A stretch of DNA of 64,000 nt from Mumia sp. ZJ1417 (GCF_014127285.1 NZ_CP059901.1:744001-808000), one strand, 5' to 3'. Counted from the first letter of the stretch, positions 34,411-47,051 are shown. Notes: a model not told the origin generated them from the letters alone. A program made the numbers and translations.

Positions 34411-34824
34411 ATGCCTACCGATGCCCAGAAGCTTGCGTCCTCGGTGGCCCGTCTGAACCGCAGGCTCCGACAGGAGCGGCACTCCGAGCTCACCCCGAAC
34501 CAGATGGCCGTGCTGGCGACGCTCCACAAGCACGGACCGCTGAGCCCGGGGGCGATCGCCTCGATCGAGCAGGTCCAGCCACCATCGGCCACCCGCACCC
34601 TCAACTGCCTCGTCGAAAAGGGGCTGGCCGAGCGCCAGGCCCATCCGACCGACCGCCGTCAGGTCGTCGTGTCCCTGAGCGCCGAAGGCGTCGCCGTGCT
34701 GGACGCCGAGCGTGCGCGTCGCGACTCCTGGCTGGCTGCCCGTCTCTCCACCCTCACCACCGAGGAGCGGGCGGTTCTCCGCGATGCCACCGTGCTCCTC
34801 GAGAAGCTGGTGGTGAGCGAGTGA
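34411..34824 (+). CDS. MarR-family repressor
   Basis: A 137-aa winged-helix protein: LTPNQMAVLATLHKHGPLSPGAIASIE, recognition helix VQPPSATRTLNCLVEKGLAERQ, and wing HPTDRRQVVVSLS. A GTG start for the MFS gene overlaps its stop (GTGA), so it probably controls that exporter. Leaderless transcript expected. Confidence 0.9.
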   Translation: MPTDAQKLASSVARLNRRLRQERHSELTPNQMAVLATLHKHGPLSPGAIASIEQVQPPSATRTLNCLVEKGLAERQAHPTDRRQVVVSLSAEGVAVLDAERARRDSWLAARLSTLTTEERAVLRDATVLLEKLVVSE

Positions 34825-36236
34825 GCCCCACGTTCCGCTCGCTGTCCGTCCGCAACTACCGCATCTACGCCAGCGGTGCCCTCGTGTCCAACGTCGGTAC
34901 GTGGATGCAGCGTGTCGCCCAGGACTGGCTCGTGCTCGCGCTCACGGGCAGCGCCACCGCGCTCGGGATCACCACCGGGCTGCAGCTCCTGCCGGCTCTG
35001 CTGTTCTCGCCGGTGGCGGGGCTCGTCGCGGACCGCTTCCCCAAGCGGCGCGTCCTCATGATCACCCAGGCCATGATGGCGGTCCCGGCCGCGCTGCTCG
35101 GCATCCTGGCCATCACCGGGGTCGCCGAGGCGTGGCACGTGTACGTCCTCGCGTTCCTCTTCGGCGTCGGCACGGCCTTCGACGCACCGGCGCGCCAGTC
35201 GTTCGTCGTCGAGATGGTCGGCAAGGAGGACCTCGCCAACGCGGTCGGCCTCAACAGCGCCTCGTTCAACTCCGGCCGCATGATCGGCCCCGCGATCGCG
35301 GGCCTCATGATCGCCGCTCTGGGCTCGGGCGTCGTCGCGACCGGCTGGGTGATCCTGCTCAACGCGATCAGCTACTTCGCGGTCTTCCTCTCGCTCGTCG
35401 CCCTGCGGGTCCGTGACCTGCGGCCGGTGACCCCCGCGTCCCGCGGGAGGGGAGCCGTGCGTGCAGGCGTCCGCTACGTACGGTCGAGACCCGATCTCGT
35501 CCTGATCCTCACCACGGTGTTCTTCGTGGGGACCTTCGGCATGAACTTCCAGATGACGTCGGCGCTGATGGCGACCGAGGTCTTCGGCAAGGGCGCGCAG
35601 GCGTACGGGGTGCTCGGCTCGATCATGGCGATCGGCTCGCTGGCCGGTGCGCTGGTGGCCGCCCGCCGCGAGCGTCCGACCCGCCGTCTCGTCGTCGGTG
35701 CTGCGCTCGTCTTCGTGGTCGTGGAGGTCGCCTCCGGCCTCATGCCCACGTACCTCGCGTTCGCGCTCGTCCTGCCCCTGCTCGGGCTGAGCGCCCTCAC
35801 GATGATCACCGCGGCCAACGCCTACATCCAGCTCACGGTCACCCCGCAGATGCGGGGTCGGGTCGCGGCGCTCTATCTCATGGTGTTCATGGGTGGCACG
35901 CCGTTCGGTGCCCCGGTGATCGGGTGGATCGGCGAGACCTTTGGTGCCCGCTGGACGCTGATCCTCGGCGGGCTCGTCGCCGGAGTCGGCATCCTCGCGG
36001 CCACCGCTTTCTACCTGCTCCGCGCCGGCATGCAGCTACACGTCGACCTGCGTCACAGGCCCCGCATCCTCGTCGTCCCGCGCGACCCCCGTGCGGCCGT
36101 CCGTACGACGGACGCGGTCGAGGCGCTGGACGAGGCCGGCCGTCTCGAGGCCGGAGAGGCGGGGAGCCCGCCCGCGCCCGCGGACGATCCCCATCCGGCA
36201 CCGGACGTGTTGCCTGCGAGCTCCGCGCGTCGTTGA
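34821..36236 (+). CDS. MFS exporter (MFS_3/EntS-like)
   Basis: A 471-aa transporter starting with FRSLSVRNYRIYASGALVSNVGTWMQRVAQDWLVLALTG, the hallmark N-terminus of the EntS-like/MFS_3 group (12 helices). GLVADRFPKRRVLM is the helix 2-3 motif A. A Pro/Ala/Arg-rich cytoplasmic tail of about 70 residues follows the last helix. Substrate unknown. Start GTG at 34821; the much longer open frame upstream is only the MarR gene read out of phase. Confidence 0.9.
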   Translation: MSPTFRSLSVRNYRIYASGALVSNVGTWMQRVAQDWLVLALTGSATALGITTGLQLLPALLFSPVAGLVADRFPKRRVLMITQAMMAVPAALLGILAITGVAEAWHVYVLAFLFGVGTAFDAPARQSFVVEMVGKEDLANAVGLNSASFNSGRMIGPAIAGLMIAALGSGVVATGWVILLNAISYFAVFLSLVALRVRDLRPVTPASRGRGAVRAGVRYVRSRPDLVLILTTVFFVGTFGMNFQMTSALMATEVFGKGAQAYGVLGSIMAIGSLAGALVAARRERPTRRLVVGAALVFVVVEVASGLMPTYLAFALVLPLLGLSALTMITAANAYIQLTVTPQMRGRVAALYLMVFMGGTPFGAPVIGWIGETFGARWTLILGGLVAGVGILAATAFYLLRAGMQLHVDLRHRPRILVVPRDPRAAVRTTDAVEALDEAGRLEAGEAGSPPAPADDPHPAPDVLPASSARR

Positions 36237-36288
36237 CCAGCACGCGAGAAAGGCTGGTGCCTCGCGAGCGGCGTGGCACGCTGGAGGC

Positions 36289-37056
36289 ATGGCTCCGAGG
36301 CAGCACGACGCCGAGAACCGCCTTCCCTGGGACCTCTACCTCGCGGTGATCCGCATCGAGGTCGACCGCGCCCTCGAGGTGACCGACGACCTCGACGCCG
36401 CGGTGCCGGGGTGTCCCGGCTGGACGGCGCGCGATCTCTTCGAGCACGTTGGGCTGGTCTTCCGGCACAAGGTCGAGTCGATGCGTACCGCGAGCGAGCC
36501 GCCCTGGCCGCTGACCGGCCTCGACACGAGCGACGTACGCCGCCTGCTTGCGGAGGAGACCGCGACGCTGCTCGCCGAGCTCCAGCAGCGCGGCCCTCGA
36601 GAGGTCCGGCACACGTGGTTCCCCGACGACCGGTCCAACGGGTTCTGGTTCCGACGGATGGCCCTGGAGGCCACGGTCCATCGCGTCGACGCCGAGCAGG
36701 CGGCGGGCACTGAGGTGACACCGATCGAGCCTGAGGTCGCGCTCGACGGCATCGACGAGTTCCTGACCATCTTCGTCGGTGGTCCCTGGTGGGACGACGA
36801 CGAGGAGCTCACGGGCTTCCCCGTCGACGCGCGGATCCGGATCGTGGCGGACGACCGGGCCTGGACGCTCGCTTTCTCCCATCACGAGGTCGTGGTCCGC
36901 AAGGATGACGACGCACCGGTCGACTTGAGCCTCGAGGGCTCGCCGCACGCGGTCTACCTCTGGCTGTGGGGGAGGGGGCCGGCCGATTTCGTGCTCGACG
37001 GGCGCAAGGACCTGCTCAAGGAGCTCGAAGGACGCTTCGCCGAGGCCGGGACATGA
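36289..37056 (+). CDS. maleylpyruvate isomerase-fold (mycothiol-linked) protein
   Basis: A 255-aa protein with the MDMPI N-domain (DLYLAVIRIEVDRALEVTDDLDAAVPGCPGWTARDLFEHVG, about 13-53; NGFWFRRMALEATVHRVDAEQA, about 120-141 with the family H-x-x-D) and a C-terminal sterol-carrier-like MDMPI_C domain. The metal ligands His and Glu fit mycothiol-dependent isomerase relatives. Substrate unknown. GGAGG lies only one base from the ATG, an unusual spacing, and no in-frame upstream start gives a better site. Confidence 0.78.
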   Translation: MAPRQHDAENRLPWDLYLAVIRIEVDRALEVTDDLDAAVPGCPGWTARDLFEHVGLVFRHKVESMRTASEPPWPLTGLDTSDVRRLLAEETATLLAELQQRGPREVRHTWFPDDRSNGFWFRRMALEATVHRVDAEQAAGTEVTPIEPEVALDGIDEFLTIFVGGPWWDDDEELTGFPVDARIRIVADDRAWTLAFSHHEVVVRKDDDAPVDLSLEGSPHAVYLWLWGRGPADFVLDGRKDLLKELEGRFAEAGT

Positions 37057-37171
37057 CGCCGGGGCACCTCGCGGCGGCTGTACGGCGGGGCGGCCCAGGG
37101 GCTATTCTCGTTCGTCGGGGGTAGTGGCTTGTTCCGAAGTGGTGAGCACGAGCAGGAGTGACCCCGAGTCG

Positions 37172-38062
37172 ATGAATCCGCGACACCGCAGGGCCTTGAT
37201 CCCTGGCCTTCTCGTCGTCCTCCTCGTGATCGTCCTCGTGACCGCGCTGGCGCGCGAGGCGCGCGCAGACGAGCCGCCGATCGAGCAGGTCAGCACGATC
37301 ACTGACGCCCGTCTGCGGGAGTCGAGCGCCCTCGTCATCAGCAAGCGCGACCCGTCGCTCGCCTACACCGTCAACGACTCCGGCAACGAGCCGGTGGTGT
37401 TCACGATCGAGGTGGCCTCGGGCGAGGTCGTCGGGTCCACGCGGCTCGTGGGGTTCAACGTCGTCGACGTGGAGGCGCTGGCCATCGACCGTACGGGCAG
37501 GCTCTGGGTTGCCGACATCGGTGACAACGACGCCGTACGGTCCACCGTGGCGCTCTATGCGCTCACCGAGCCGGTGGTCGGGACGAAGCAGGTCAAGCCG
37601 AAGCGCTACCGGGTCCGTTATGCCGACGGGAACACCGATGCCGAGGCCTTGCTCGCCGACCCCGCAGGCGGCATGTCGATCGTCTCCAAGGGTCTGCTCG
37701 GCGGACAGCTCTACCACCTGCCCGAGACGCTCGACCCCAAGAAGGTGAATGTCGCCGAGCCCGTCGCCGATGCTCAGGTGCCCGCGCTGGTGACCGACGG
37801 CGACTATCTCCCCGACGGCGCCGGCATCGTCCTGCGGACCTACCTCGGCGTCCACGTCCTCGACGCCGCGACGTGGGGGGAGACCTGGTCGTCGACGGTC
37901 CCCGAGACCGGCCAGAGCGAGTCGCTCGCCGTCGAGCCCGACGGCACCTCGGTGCTCATCGGCAGCGAAGGGCTCCCCTCGCCGATCCGCCGCGTGACGC
38001 TGCCCGAGGACCAGCGTGCCGCGATGCTCGCGCCGGCGAGCGGTGTCATCGACCTCGACTGA
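37172..38062 (+). CDS. secreted beta-propeller-like hypothetical protein
   Basis: A 296-aa protein with a signal-anchor or signal peptide (RRALIPGLLVVLLVIVLVTA, about 6-25, then AREARADE). The rest is beta-rich with repeated blades such as ALAIDRTGRLWVADIGDNDAVR and SLAVEPDGTSVLIGSEG, resembling SMP-30/NHL-type propellers. Role unknown; exported or membrane-anchored. The start at 37172 is chosen because it opens the signal; a GTG at 37124 would add 16 polar residues. Confidence 0.7.
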   Translation: MNPRHRRALIPGLLVVLLVIVLVTALAREARADEPPIEQVSTITDARLRESSALVISKRDPSLAYTVNDSGNEPVVFTIEVASGEVVGSTRLVGFNVVDVEALAIDRTGRLWVADIGDNDAVRSTVALYALTEPVVGTKQVKPKRYRVRYADGNTDAEALLADPAGGMSIVSKGLLGGQLYHLPETLDPKKVNVAEPVADAQVPALVTDGDYLPDGAGIVLRTYLGVHVLDAATWGETWSSTVPETGQSESLAVEPDGTSVLIGSEGLPSPIRRVTLPEDQRAAMLAPASGVIDLD

Positions 38063-38113
38063 GGGTCGCCGGCGACCACCCGCGCGTGCCGCGCCGGAGC
38101 GACTCGCGAGGCG

Positions 38114-40190
<2,077 letters not shown>

Positions 40191-40200
<10 letters not shown>

Positions 40201-41051
40201 GCGTCGCCCAGCTGCTGGGCGACGGCCTCGTCGTACCTGTCCATGCACTCCTCGAACGTGGGGATCGTCGCGCCCCCCTCGGACTGGGCACGCTCGATCA
40301 GCAGCTCGAGCGTGTCGAGCAGGCCTTTGACCTGCGGTTCGAAGGGAGTGGAGGCGGTGTCGAACGCGCCGACGCTCCACAGCCGGGTCATGGTGGGGAA
40401 CCGTGTGGGGTCGAACGTACGCTCCCAGAAGTCGCCCGTCGCCTCCCAGTAGGCGGCGTAGTCGGTCCCCTGGGTGCGCCGGTCGGCATCCTCGGCGGCG
40501 GCCGACCGGGCTGACCCGGCCACCATGTTGTTGACGATGTCGAGCGTCTCGATGACCTGGCTCGCGGTGAGGCCGGTGTCGACGAGGATCCGGTATCCCG
40601 CCTCTTGGACCGTGAACACGTGCGGCGCCAGCGGGAGGCGCCACGGGTTCACGTCCAGCAGCCACGGGTGCTGACGCAGAAGTGACCAGTAGCCCCGCGC
40701 ATAGAGCTCGAGTGCGGGCCGCCACGGCAGACCGGGGTCAGGCAGGTCGAAGTCGGCATACCCGCGGTCGACCATCGCGTCCACGAGCTCGTCACGTCCG
40801 GGGACGTGGGAGTAGAGCGTCATGGCGCCCACGCCGAGCGCACGGGCGACCGAGCGCATCGAGACCGCGTCGCGCCCGTCGGCATCGGCGATCGCGACGG
40901 CGGCGTCGACGACCTCGGCACGGCTCACTCGAGCCGGTCGGCCTCGGGTCGAGATGACAGGCGGACTCCAGAGCGAGGCATAGCGGTGCTGCGGGGGCTC
41001 AGGGTCGGACTCGGGGCGACCGGGTGCCGCGTCCGGTTCTTCGTGCGTCAT
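40191..41051 (-). CDS. TetR-family repressor
   Basis: A 286-aa regulator: HTH at about residues 40-90 (VSRAEVVDAAVAIADADGRDAVSMRSVARALGVGAMTLYSHV), then a TetR-C-type ligand domain rich in helices. An N-terminal 38-residue extension has no structure that I recognise. It is divergent from the DrrAB-like ABC genes, which it probably controls via the palindrome in their promoter. Confidence 0.88.
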
Positions 41052-41070
41052 CGCTCTCCTCGAAAAGGGG

Positions 41071-41099
41071 TTGCCACGTTTTATCGTACAGCGTACCGT
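41071..41099 (+). promoter_or_regulatory. promoter of the ABC exporter with a palindrome in the spacer
   Basis: TTGCCA (41071-41076), a 17-base spacer, TACCGT (41094-41099), then 7 bases to the ATG at 41107. GTAC-AGC-GTAC (41086-41096) sits between and over the -10 box, a natural TetR operator position. Confidence 0.65.
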
Positions 41100-41106
41100 T
41101 ACGAGC

Positions 41107-42117
41107 ATGACAGATTCAGTACGCCGTACGACAAGTATGGTCGCCGCGCGGGGTCTCACGAAGACCTTCAGGCGCAAGAAGGAGGTCGTCGAGGCCGTCA
41201 AGGAGGTCGACCTCGACGTCGCCGACGGCGAGCTCGTGGCTTTCCTGGGCCCGAACGGTGCCGGCAAGTCCACGACGCTGCGCATGCTCACCTCGCTGCT
41301 GCGACCCACGTCCGGGACTGCCACGGTCGCCGGGTACGACGTGGTCCGCGACCCCGCCGAGGTGCGGGCGCGCATCGGCTACATCGGGCAGGGCAACGCG
41401 GGCGGCTACTCGTACCGGGTGGGCGACGAGCTGATGAACCAAGGTCGCTTCTACTCGGTGCCGGCCGACGTGGCACGCAAACGGGCGGCCGACCTCCTCG
41501 AGGCGCTCGAGCTCTCGGGGATGGAGAAGCGCACCGTCCTCTCGATGTCCGGCGGCCAACGCCGACGGCTCGACGTCGCGATGGGGCTGATGAACCATCC
41601 CCGGCTGTTGTTCCTCGACGAGCCGACCACCGGCCTCGACCCGCACGCCCGGGCGAACCTCTGGGAGCACATCACGCGCCTGCGCGTCGAGAACAAGATG
41701 ACGATGCTGCTCACGACGCACTACCTCGACGAGGCCGACTCGATGGCCGAGCGCATCGTGCTCATCGACCACGGGACGGTCATCGCCGATGCGACACCCT
41801 CGCAGCTCAAGCGTGAGTTCGCCGACGACGTGGTGACGCTCGGGCTCGCCACCGGAGTGGACACCGCCGCGGTCGTCCTCGAGAAGGCGCGCTCGGTGCT
41901 CCCCGGCGACGTCAGCCGAGTCGAGGACCAGGTCGACGCCGACGGCTCCGTACGCCTGGTGCTGGCCACCAATCACGGACCCGATCTCGTCCCGCCCGTG
42001 CTCCGCGCGCTGGAGGCGGTCGGCGTCACCGTTGGCTCCGCGGACGTCAAGCAGGCGTCGCTCGACGACGTCTTCCTCAACCTGACCGGCCGGAGCCTGC
42101 GCGAGGAGGCAGCATGA
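41107..42117 (+). CDS. ABC transporter ATP-binding protein, DrrA type
   Basis: A 336-aa ATPase: Walker A GPNGAGKSTTLRML (about 48-61), signature MSGGQRRRLDVAMGL, Walker B LLFLDEPTTGLDP, H-loop TTHYLDEAD, plus the long C-terminal DrrA-like domain (from about residue 230, ending SLDDVFLNLTGRSL). The pair resembles daunorubicin-type exporters. Starts leaderless, or nearly so. The permease overlaps its end by 4 bases. Confidence 0.92.
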   Translation: MTDSVRRTTSMVAARGLTKTFRRKKEVVEAVKEVDLDVADGELVAFLGPNGAGKSTTLRMLTSLLRPTSGTATVAGYDVVRDPAEVRARIGYIGQGNAGGYSYRVGDELMNQGRFYSVPADVARKRAADLLEALELSGMEKRTVLSMSGGQRRRLDVAMGLMNHPRLLFLDEPTTGLDPHARANLWEHITRLRVENKMTMLLTTHYLDEADSMAERIVLIDHGTVIADATPSQLKREFADDVVTLGLATGVDTAAVVLEKARSVLPGDVSRVEDQVDADGSVRLVLATNHGPDLVPPVLRALEAVGVTVGSADVKQASLDDVFLNLTGRSLREEAA

Positions 42118-42938
42118 CCGCCACGACCGAGACTCTCTCCCCGACCGCCAGCCCGCTTCCGCAGCGGACGCGGGCCGCGAAGTGGGTCCACGACACCACC
42201 GTGGTGTTCGTCCGCGAGATCCTCGTGACCCTGCGCGATCCGTTCACGCTGATCTTCTCGCTGCTGCAACCGCTGGTCTTCCTCGGACTGTTCGGCCCGC
42301 TGCTCGACGGGATGCTCGGCGAGGGGTCCATCGAGGGCGAGTCAGCGCTGCAGTGGTTCCTCCCGGGCGTGCTCGTGATGATCGCGATCTTCGGCACGGG
42401 CATGGTCGGCGGCAACCTCCTGTACGAGCTGATGACCGGCGCGTACGAGCGGATCCTCGCGACCCCGCTCGACCGCTCCTCGATCCTGGTGGGGCGTGCG
42501 CTCAAGGAGTTCGCGCCGCTGGTCGTACAGGCACTGCTGATCACCGTCGTCGCGATCCCGTTCGGACTGTCGTTCTACCCGGCGCACGTGCTCCTCGGGC
42601 TGCTGATCCTGGGCATCTTCGGCATCGGGCTCGGCTCGCTGTCGTACGCCCTCGGGCTGGCCTCGAAGAACCGCGAGTGGGTCTTCTGGGGTGTGCAGCA
42701 GTCGCTGATCTTCCCGCTGCTGCTGCTCGCCGGCATGATGCTGCCGCTCGAGGCCGGGCCGGAGTGGATGCAGGCGGTCTCGAAGTTCAACCCGCTCACC
42801 TACATCGTCGACGCCGAGCGGACGCTGTTCGCTGGCACGATGTGGGACTCCACCGTCGCATGGGGCCTCCTCGCGGCGTTCGCGACCTGCGCCGTCGGCC
42901 TGTGGGTCGGCATCTGGAAGGTCAAGCGCACGATCTGA
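42114..42938 (+). CDS. ABC-2 permease, DrrB type
   Basis: A 274-aa, six-helix ABC-2 permease. It starts in the ATPase stop (ATGA) and carries EILVTLRDPFTLIFSLLQPLVFLGLFG with the family's RDP at the cytoplasmic entry; the last helix is VAWGLLAAFATCAVGLWVGIW. Exports a drug-like or lipid substrate with the ATPase above. A strong hairpin follows at 42944. Confidence 0.92.
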   Translation: MTATTETLSPTASPLPQRTRAAKWVHDTTVVFVREILVTLRDPFTLIFSLLQPLVFLGLFGPLLDGMLGEGSIEGESALQWFLPGVLVMIAIFGTGMVGGNLLYELMTGAYERILATPLDRSSILVGRALKEFAPLVVQALLITVVAIPFGLSFYPAHVLLGLLILGIFGIGLGSLSYALGLASKNREWVFWGVQQSLIFPLLLLAGMMLPLEAGPEWMQAVSKFNPLTYIVDAERTLFAGTMWDSTVAWGLLAAFATCAVGLWVGIWKVKRTI

Positions 42939-42943
42939 GTCAT

Positions 42944-42990
42944 GCCACCCGTCGGGGTGCGGAATGTCACACCGTACTCCGACGGGTGGC
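42944..42990 (+). terminator. 12-base-stem hairpin after the ABC operon
   Basis: Arms GCCACCCGTCGG (42944-42955) and CCGACGGGTGGC (42979-42990) pair perfectly, with an inner GGTG/CACC (42956-42959/42970-42973). No T-tract follows, so it is either a U-less terminator or a protein-binding site upstream of mutA. Confidence 0.5.
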
Positions 42991-43023
42991 TGTGACACCA
43001 GCGTCATCCGTACGATGCGCACC

Positions 43024-44871
43024 ATGAGCGAGTTGTCGTTGAGCGGCGACGCGACCTACTCCCGTGAAGCCTGGGAGAAGTCCGCGGCCGCCGTCCTCCG
43101 CAAGTCCGGGAGGCTGAAAGAAGACCAGCCAGACGCGGCCGTGTGGGACGCCTTGGCGACTCGCACGCTCGACGACATCGCGGTGACGCCGCTCGGCACG
43201 CCCGAGCTGGTGGCCGACGTCGCCGATCCCGGGCTGCCCGGCCAGGCCCCGTACGTCCGGGGGGCGCAGGCCCGCCGAACCGACGGAGCGTGGGACGTGC
43301 GCGTGCTCCACGAGGATCCCGACGCGACCAAGGCCGCCGAGGCGATCCTCACCGATCTCGAGAACGGCGCGACCTCGCTCTGGCTGCGGCTGGGGCCCGA
43401 GGCGCTCGACCCGGCCGCACTCGCCACCGTGCTCGACCGTGTCTTCGTCGACCTGGCGCCTGTCGTCATCGAAGGTCGTGCCGACGCCCTCGGCGCCGCC
43501 GACGCGTTCTGCCGCTACCTCGATGAGCGTGCCGTCACCCCGGCACCCGGCACGAACCTCGGCCTCGACCCGATCGGCGCGACGCTGCGCGGGTACGGCA
43601 GCGGGCTGCACCTCGAGACCGTCGTCGTCGAGGGTGCCCGCAAGGCGGCCGAGCGGGGGATCGCTGCGTTCGTCGTCGACGCCACCGCCGCGCACGACGC
43701 GGGAGCGTCCGACGCCCAGGAGATCGGGTACGCCCTCGCCGTCGGTGCTGCGTACCTGCGGATCCTTGCAGGCGCCGGATTCTCGGTCGACGAGGCGCTC
43801 GCGCTGGTCGAGTTCCGGTTCGCGGCGACCGACGAGCAGTTCACCACCATCGCGAAGCTCCGGGCCGCCCGGCGCACGTGGAACCGTCTCACGGAGCTGT
43901 CCGGTGCCGCCGACGTCTCCCGAGGCCAGGTGCAGCACGCGGTCACGTCGCGCGTGATGCTCAGCAAGTACGACCCGTGGGTGAACATGCTCCGGACGAC
44001 GGTGGCGGCGTTCGCGGCCGGTGTCGGCGGCGCGACCTCGGTGACGGTGCTGCCGTTCGATGCCCCGCTCGGTCTCCCCGACGGGTTCAGCCGCCGGATC
44101 GCGCGCAACACCTCGTCGCTGCTCATCGCCGAGTCCCACGTCGCCGCCGTGACCGACCCGGCCGGCGGTGCGTACGCGGTCGAGCGGATCACCGACGACC
44201 TCGCGCGTGCCGGGTGGGAGGAGCTCGGCCGCATCGAGGCCGTCGGCGGCGTGCGGGACGCGATCGAGGACGGCTCGCTGACCGCCCGCCACGCTGCGGT
44301 CGCACGCGAGCGCGAGGCGCAGATCGCCCGCCGCGAGCGTCCGATGACCGGCCTCTCGGAGTTCCCGAACCTGCGCGAGGTGCTGCCCGAGCGCACCCCG
44401 TACCCCGAAGGCGCCGAGCCGCTCCAGCGCTGGGGTGCCGCCTTCGAGGCGCTGCGCGACAACCCGGTCGCCACGCCGGTCTTCCTCGCGACGATGGGGC
44501 CGGTCTCGGCGCATACCGCCCGCGTCACGTTCATCGCGAACCTGCTGGCTGCAGGCGGTATCGAGACCGTCGCCGCCGGTGCGACGAGCAGCGTCGACGA
44601 GGTCCTCGCCGCGTACGAGGGCGCGCCGGTGGTCTGCCTGGCGGGGCCTGACTCCGCCTACGCCGCATGGGGTGCTGACCTCGTGACGGCGCTGCGCGAG
44701 GCCGGAGCGCAGTGGGTGATCCTCGCGGGCAAGCCGGTCGACGGGCTCGAGGTCGACGGCACCGCAGCCATGGGCGTCGACGCGCTGACCTTCCTGCACG
44801 AGACCCGCGGCCGCCTCGGCGCGGGATCGGTGGCCACCGCGGCCGCTGGTGAGAACGGAGCCGACGCATGA
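43024..44871 (+). CDS. mutA: methylmalonyl-CoA mutase small (non-catalytic) subunit
   Basis: A 615-aa MutA of the heterodimeric enzyme that interconverts (R)-methylmalonyl-CoA and succinyl-CoA. It has the mutase TIM-barrel domain (GANLG-like [37 protein letters not shown]) and a C-terminal Rossmann-like domain. The B12-binding DxHxxG motif is missing (the position reads [10 protein letters not shown]), as is normal for MutA. A TACGAT box ends 7 bases before the ATG (leaderless). mutB overlaps by 4 bases. Confidence 0.94.
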   Translation: MSELSLSGDATYSREAWEKSAAAVLRKSGRLKEDQPDAAVWDALATRTLDDIAVTPLGTPELVADVADPGLPGQAPYVRGAQARRTDGAWDVRVLHEDPDATKAAEAILTDLENGATSLWLRLGPEALDPAALATVLDRVFVDLAPVVIEGRADALGAADAFCRYLDERAVTPAPGTNLGLDPIGATLRGYGSGLHLETVVVEGARKAAERGIAAFVVDATAAHDAGASDAQEIGYALAVGAAYLRILAGAGFSVDEALALVEFRFAATDEQFTTIAKLRAARRTWNRLTELSGAADVSRGQVQHAVTSRVMLSKYDPWVNMLRTTVAAFAAGVGGATSVTVLPFDAPLGLPDGFSRRIARNTSSLLIAESHVAAVTDPAGGAYAVERITDDLARAGWEELGRIEAVGGVRDAIEDGSLTARHAAVAREREAQIARRERPMTGLSEFPNLREVLPERTPYPEGAEPLQRWGAAFEALRDNPVATPVFLATMGPVSAHTARVTFIANLLAAGGIETVAAGATSSVDEVLAAYEGAPVVCLAGPDSAYAAWGADLVTALREAGAQWVILAGKPVDGLEVDGTAAMGVDALTFLHETRGRLGAGSVATAAAGENGADA

Positions 44872-47051
44872 GCATCCCCGAGTCCTTCGCCGGACTGCCG
44901 CTCGACCCGGAGGCCCCGTACGAGGCCGACCGTGCCGCGTACGACCGCGCCACCGACGGCGCCGAGCCGTGGCCCGCACCCGAGGGCATCGACGTTGCTC
45001 CGCTCTACACCGCCGCGGACCTGAGCGGTCTCGACGCGCTCGACACCTACCCGGGACTCGCGCCGTTCCTGCGCGGGCCGTACCCGACGATGTACACGAC
45101 GCAGCCGTGGACCATCCGCCAGTACGCGGGGTTCTCGACCGCCGAGGAGTCCAACGCGTTCTACCGCCGAAACCTCGCGGCGGGTCAGAAGGGCCTGTCG
45201 GTTGCCTTCGACCTCGCGACGCATCGCGGGTACGACTCCGACAACCCACGCGTGGTCGGCGACGTCGGCATGGCGGGCGTCGCGATCGACTCGATCTATG
45301 ACACGCGTACGCTCTTCGACGGCATCCCGCTGGACAAGATGAGCGTCTCGATGACGATGAACGGCGCGGTGCTCCCGGTGCTCGCGCTCTACATCGTCGC
45401 GGCCGAGGAGCAGGGGGTGAAGCCGGAGCAGCTCGCGGGGACCATCCAGAACGACATCCTCAAGGAGTTCATGGTCCGCAACACCTACATCTATCCGCCG
45501 GCGCCGTCGATGCGGATCATCTCCGACATCTTCGCCTACACCGCGCAGCGGATGCCGAAGTTCAACTCGATCTCGATCTCCGGCTACCACATCCAGGAGG
45601 CCGGGGCGACGAACGACCTCGAGCTCGCGTACACGCTGGCCGACGGCGTCGAGTACATCCGCGCCGGCCTCGACGTCGGGCTCGACATCGACGCGTTCGC
45701 GCCGCGGCTGTCGTTCTTCTGGGCGATCGGGATGAACTTCTTCATGGAGATCGCCAAGATGCGTGCGGCGCGCGCACTCTGGTCACGGCTGGTGGCCGAG
45801 TTCGACCCGAAGAACCCGAAGTCGAGCTCTCTGCGGACGCACTCGCAGACCTCTGGCTGGTCGCTGACCGCGCAGGACGTCTTCAACAACGTGCAGCGCA
45901 CCGCGATCGAGGCGATGGCCGCGACCCAGGGGCACACCCAGTCGCTGCACACCAACGCGCTCGACGAGGCGATCGCGCTGCCGACCGACTTCTCGGCCCG
46001 CATCGCGCGCAACACGCAGCTGCTGCTCCAGCAGGAGTCCGGCACGACGGCGACGATCGACCCGTGGGGCGGCTCGTACTACGTCGAGAAGCTCACGCAC
46101 GACCTCGCTCGGCGCGCCTGGGGCCATATCCAGGAGGTCGAGAAGGCCGGCGGCATGGCCAAGGCGATCGAGGCGGGTATCCCGAAGATGCGGGTCGAGG
46201 AGGCGGCCGCCCGTACGCAGGCGCGGATCGACTCCGGCCAGCAGGCCGTGATCGGTGTCAACACCTACCGCGTCGACACCGAGGAGCCGTTCGAGGTCCT
46301 CAAGGTCGACAACCGTGCCGTGTACGCCGCGCAGGTGGCCAAGCTGGAGCGGCTCCGCGCCGAGCGTGACGGCGACGAGGTCCGCCGTACGCTGCACGCG
46401 CTGACTGAGTCGGCGGGTCGCGGCGCGAGCAAGGACGGCTCGCTCGACGGCAACCTTCTCGCGCTCGCGGTCGACGCCGCCCGCGCCAAGGCGACCGTCG
46501 GTGAGATCTCCGACGCGCTGGAGAAGGTCTACGGACGCCACAAGGCGGTCATCCGTACGATCTCTGGTGTGTACCGATCCGAGGCCGGCAAGGCCGAGAA
46601 CGTCGAGCGCGTGATCGCGGCGACCGACGCCTTCGAGGAAGCAGAGGGCCGTCGTCCACGCATCCTGGTCGCCAAGATGGGCCAGGACGGGCACGACCGC
46701 GGCCAGAAGGTCATCGTGTCGGCCTTCGCCGACATGGGCTTCGACGTCGACGTGGGCCCGCTGTTCTCCACGCCCGAAGAGGTGGCGCAGCAGGCCGTCG
46801 ACGCGGACGTCCACGTGGTGGGCGTGTCGTCGCTGGCCGCTGGCCACCTCACGCTCGTGCCCGCGCTGCGCGACGCGCTGGCCGAGCTCGGGCGCCCGGA
46901 CGTGCTCGTCGTCGTCGGCGGCGTGATCCCGCCGGACGATGTGGCGACGCTCAAGGAGATGGGGGCGGCCTCGGTGTTCCTGCCGGGCACGGTCATCGCC
47001 GAGTCGGCGCTGGAGCTGCTGGACAAGCTCCGGGCGACGTTGCAGCACTGA
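44868..47051 (+). CDS. mutB: methylmalonyl-CoA mutase large (catalytic) subunit
   Basis: A 727-aa catalytic subunit. [23 protein letters not shown] is the conserved barrel entrance; [13 protein letters not shown] follows; the cobalamin domain begins near residue 595 with [12 protein letters not shown] (Asp607, axial His609, Gly) as base-off/His-on B12 binding. ATG overlaps mutA's end (ATGA); MeaB starts in its stop (TGATG). This is the propionate/odd-chain/Val-Ile entry to the TCA cycle. Confidence 0.97.
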   Translation: MSIPESFAGLPLDPEAPYEADRAAYDRATDGAEPWPAPEGIDVAPLYTAADLSGLDALDTYPGLAPFLRGPYPTMYTTQPWTIRQYAGFSTAEESNAFYRRNLAAGQKGLSVAFDLATHRGYDSDNPRVVGDVGMAGVAIDSIYDTRTLFDGIPLDKMSVSMTMNGAVLPVLALYIVAAEEQGVKPEQLAGTIQNDILKEFMVRNTYIYPPAPSMRIISDIFAYTAQRMPKFNSISISGYHIQEAGATNDLELAYTLADGVEYIRAGLDVGLDIDAFAPRLSFFWAIGMNFFMEIAKMRAARALWSRLVAEFDPKNPKSSSLRTHSQTSGWSLTAQDVFNNVQRTAIEAMAATQGHTQSLHTNALDEAIALPTDFSARIARNTQLLLQQESGTTATIDPWGGSYYVEKLTHDLARRAWGHIQEVEKAGGMAKAIEAGIPKMRVEEAAARTQARIDSGQQAVIGVNTYRVDTEEPFEVLKVDNRAVYAAQVAKLERLRAERDGDEVRRTLHALTESAGRGASKDGSLDGNLLALAVDAARAKATVGEISDALEKVYGRHKAVIRTISGVYRSEAGKAENVERVIAATDAFEEAEGRRPRILVAKMGQDGHDRGQKVIVSAFADMGFDVDVGPLFSTPEEVAQQAVDADVHVVGVSSLAAGHLTLVPALRDALAELGRPDVLVVVGGVIPPDDVATLKEMGAASVFLPGTVIAESALELLDKLRATLQH

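Noticed and set aside
34332-34820. A 163-codon N-terminal extension of the second MFS gene
   Set aside because: It is the MarR gene read out of phase; the GTG at 34821 gives the normal MFS start.
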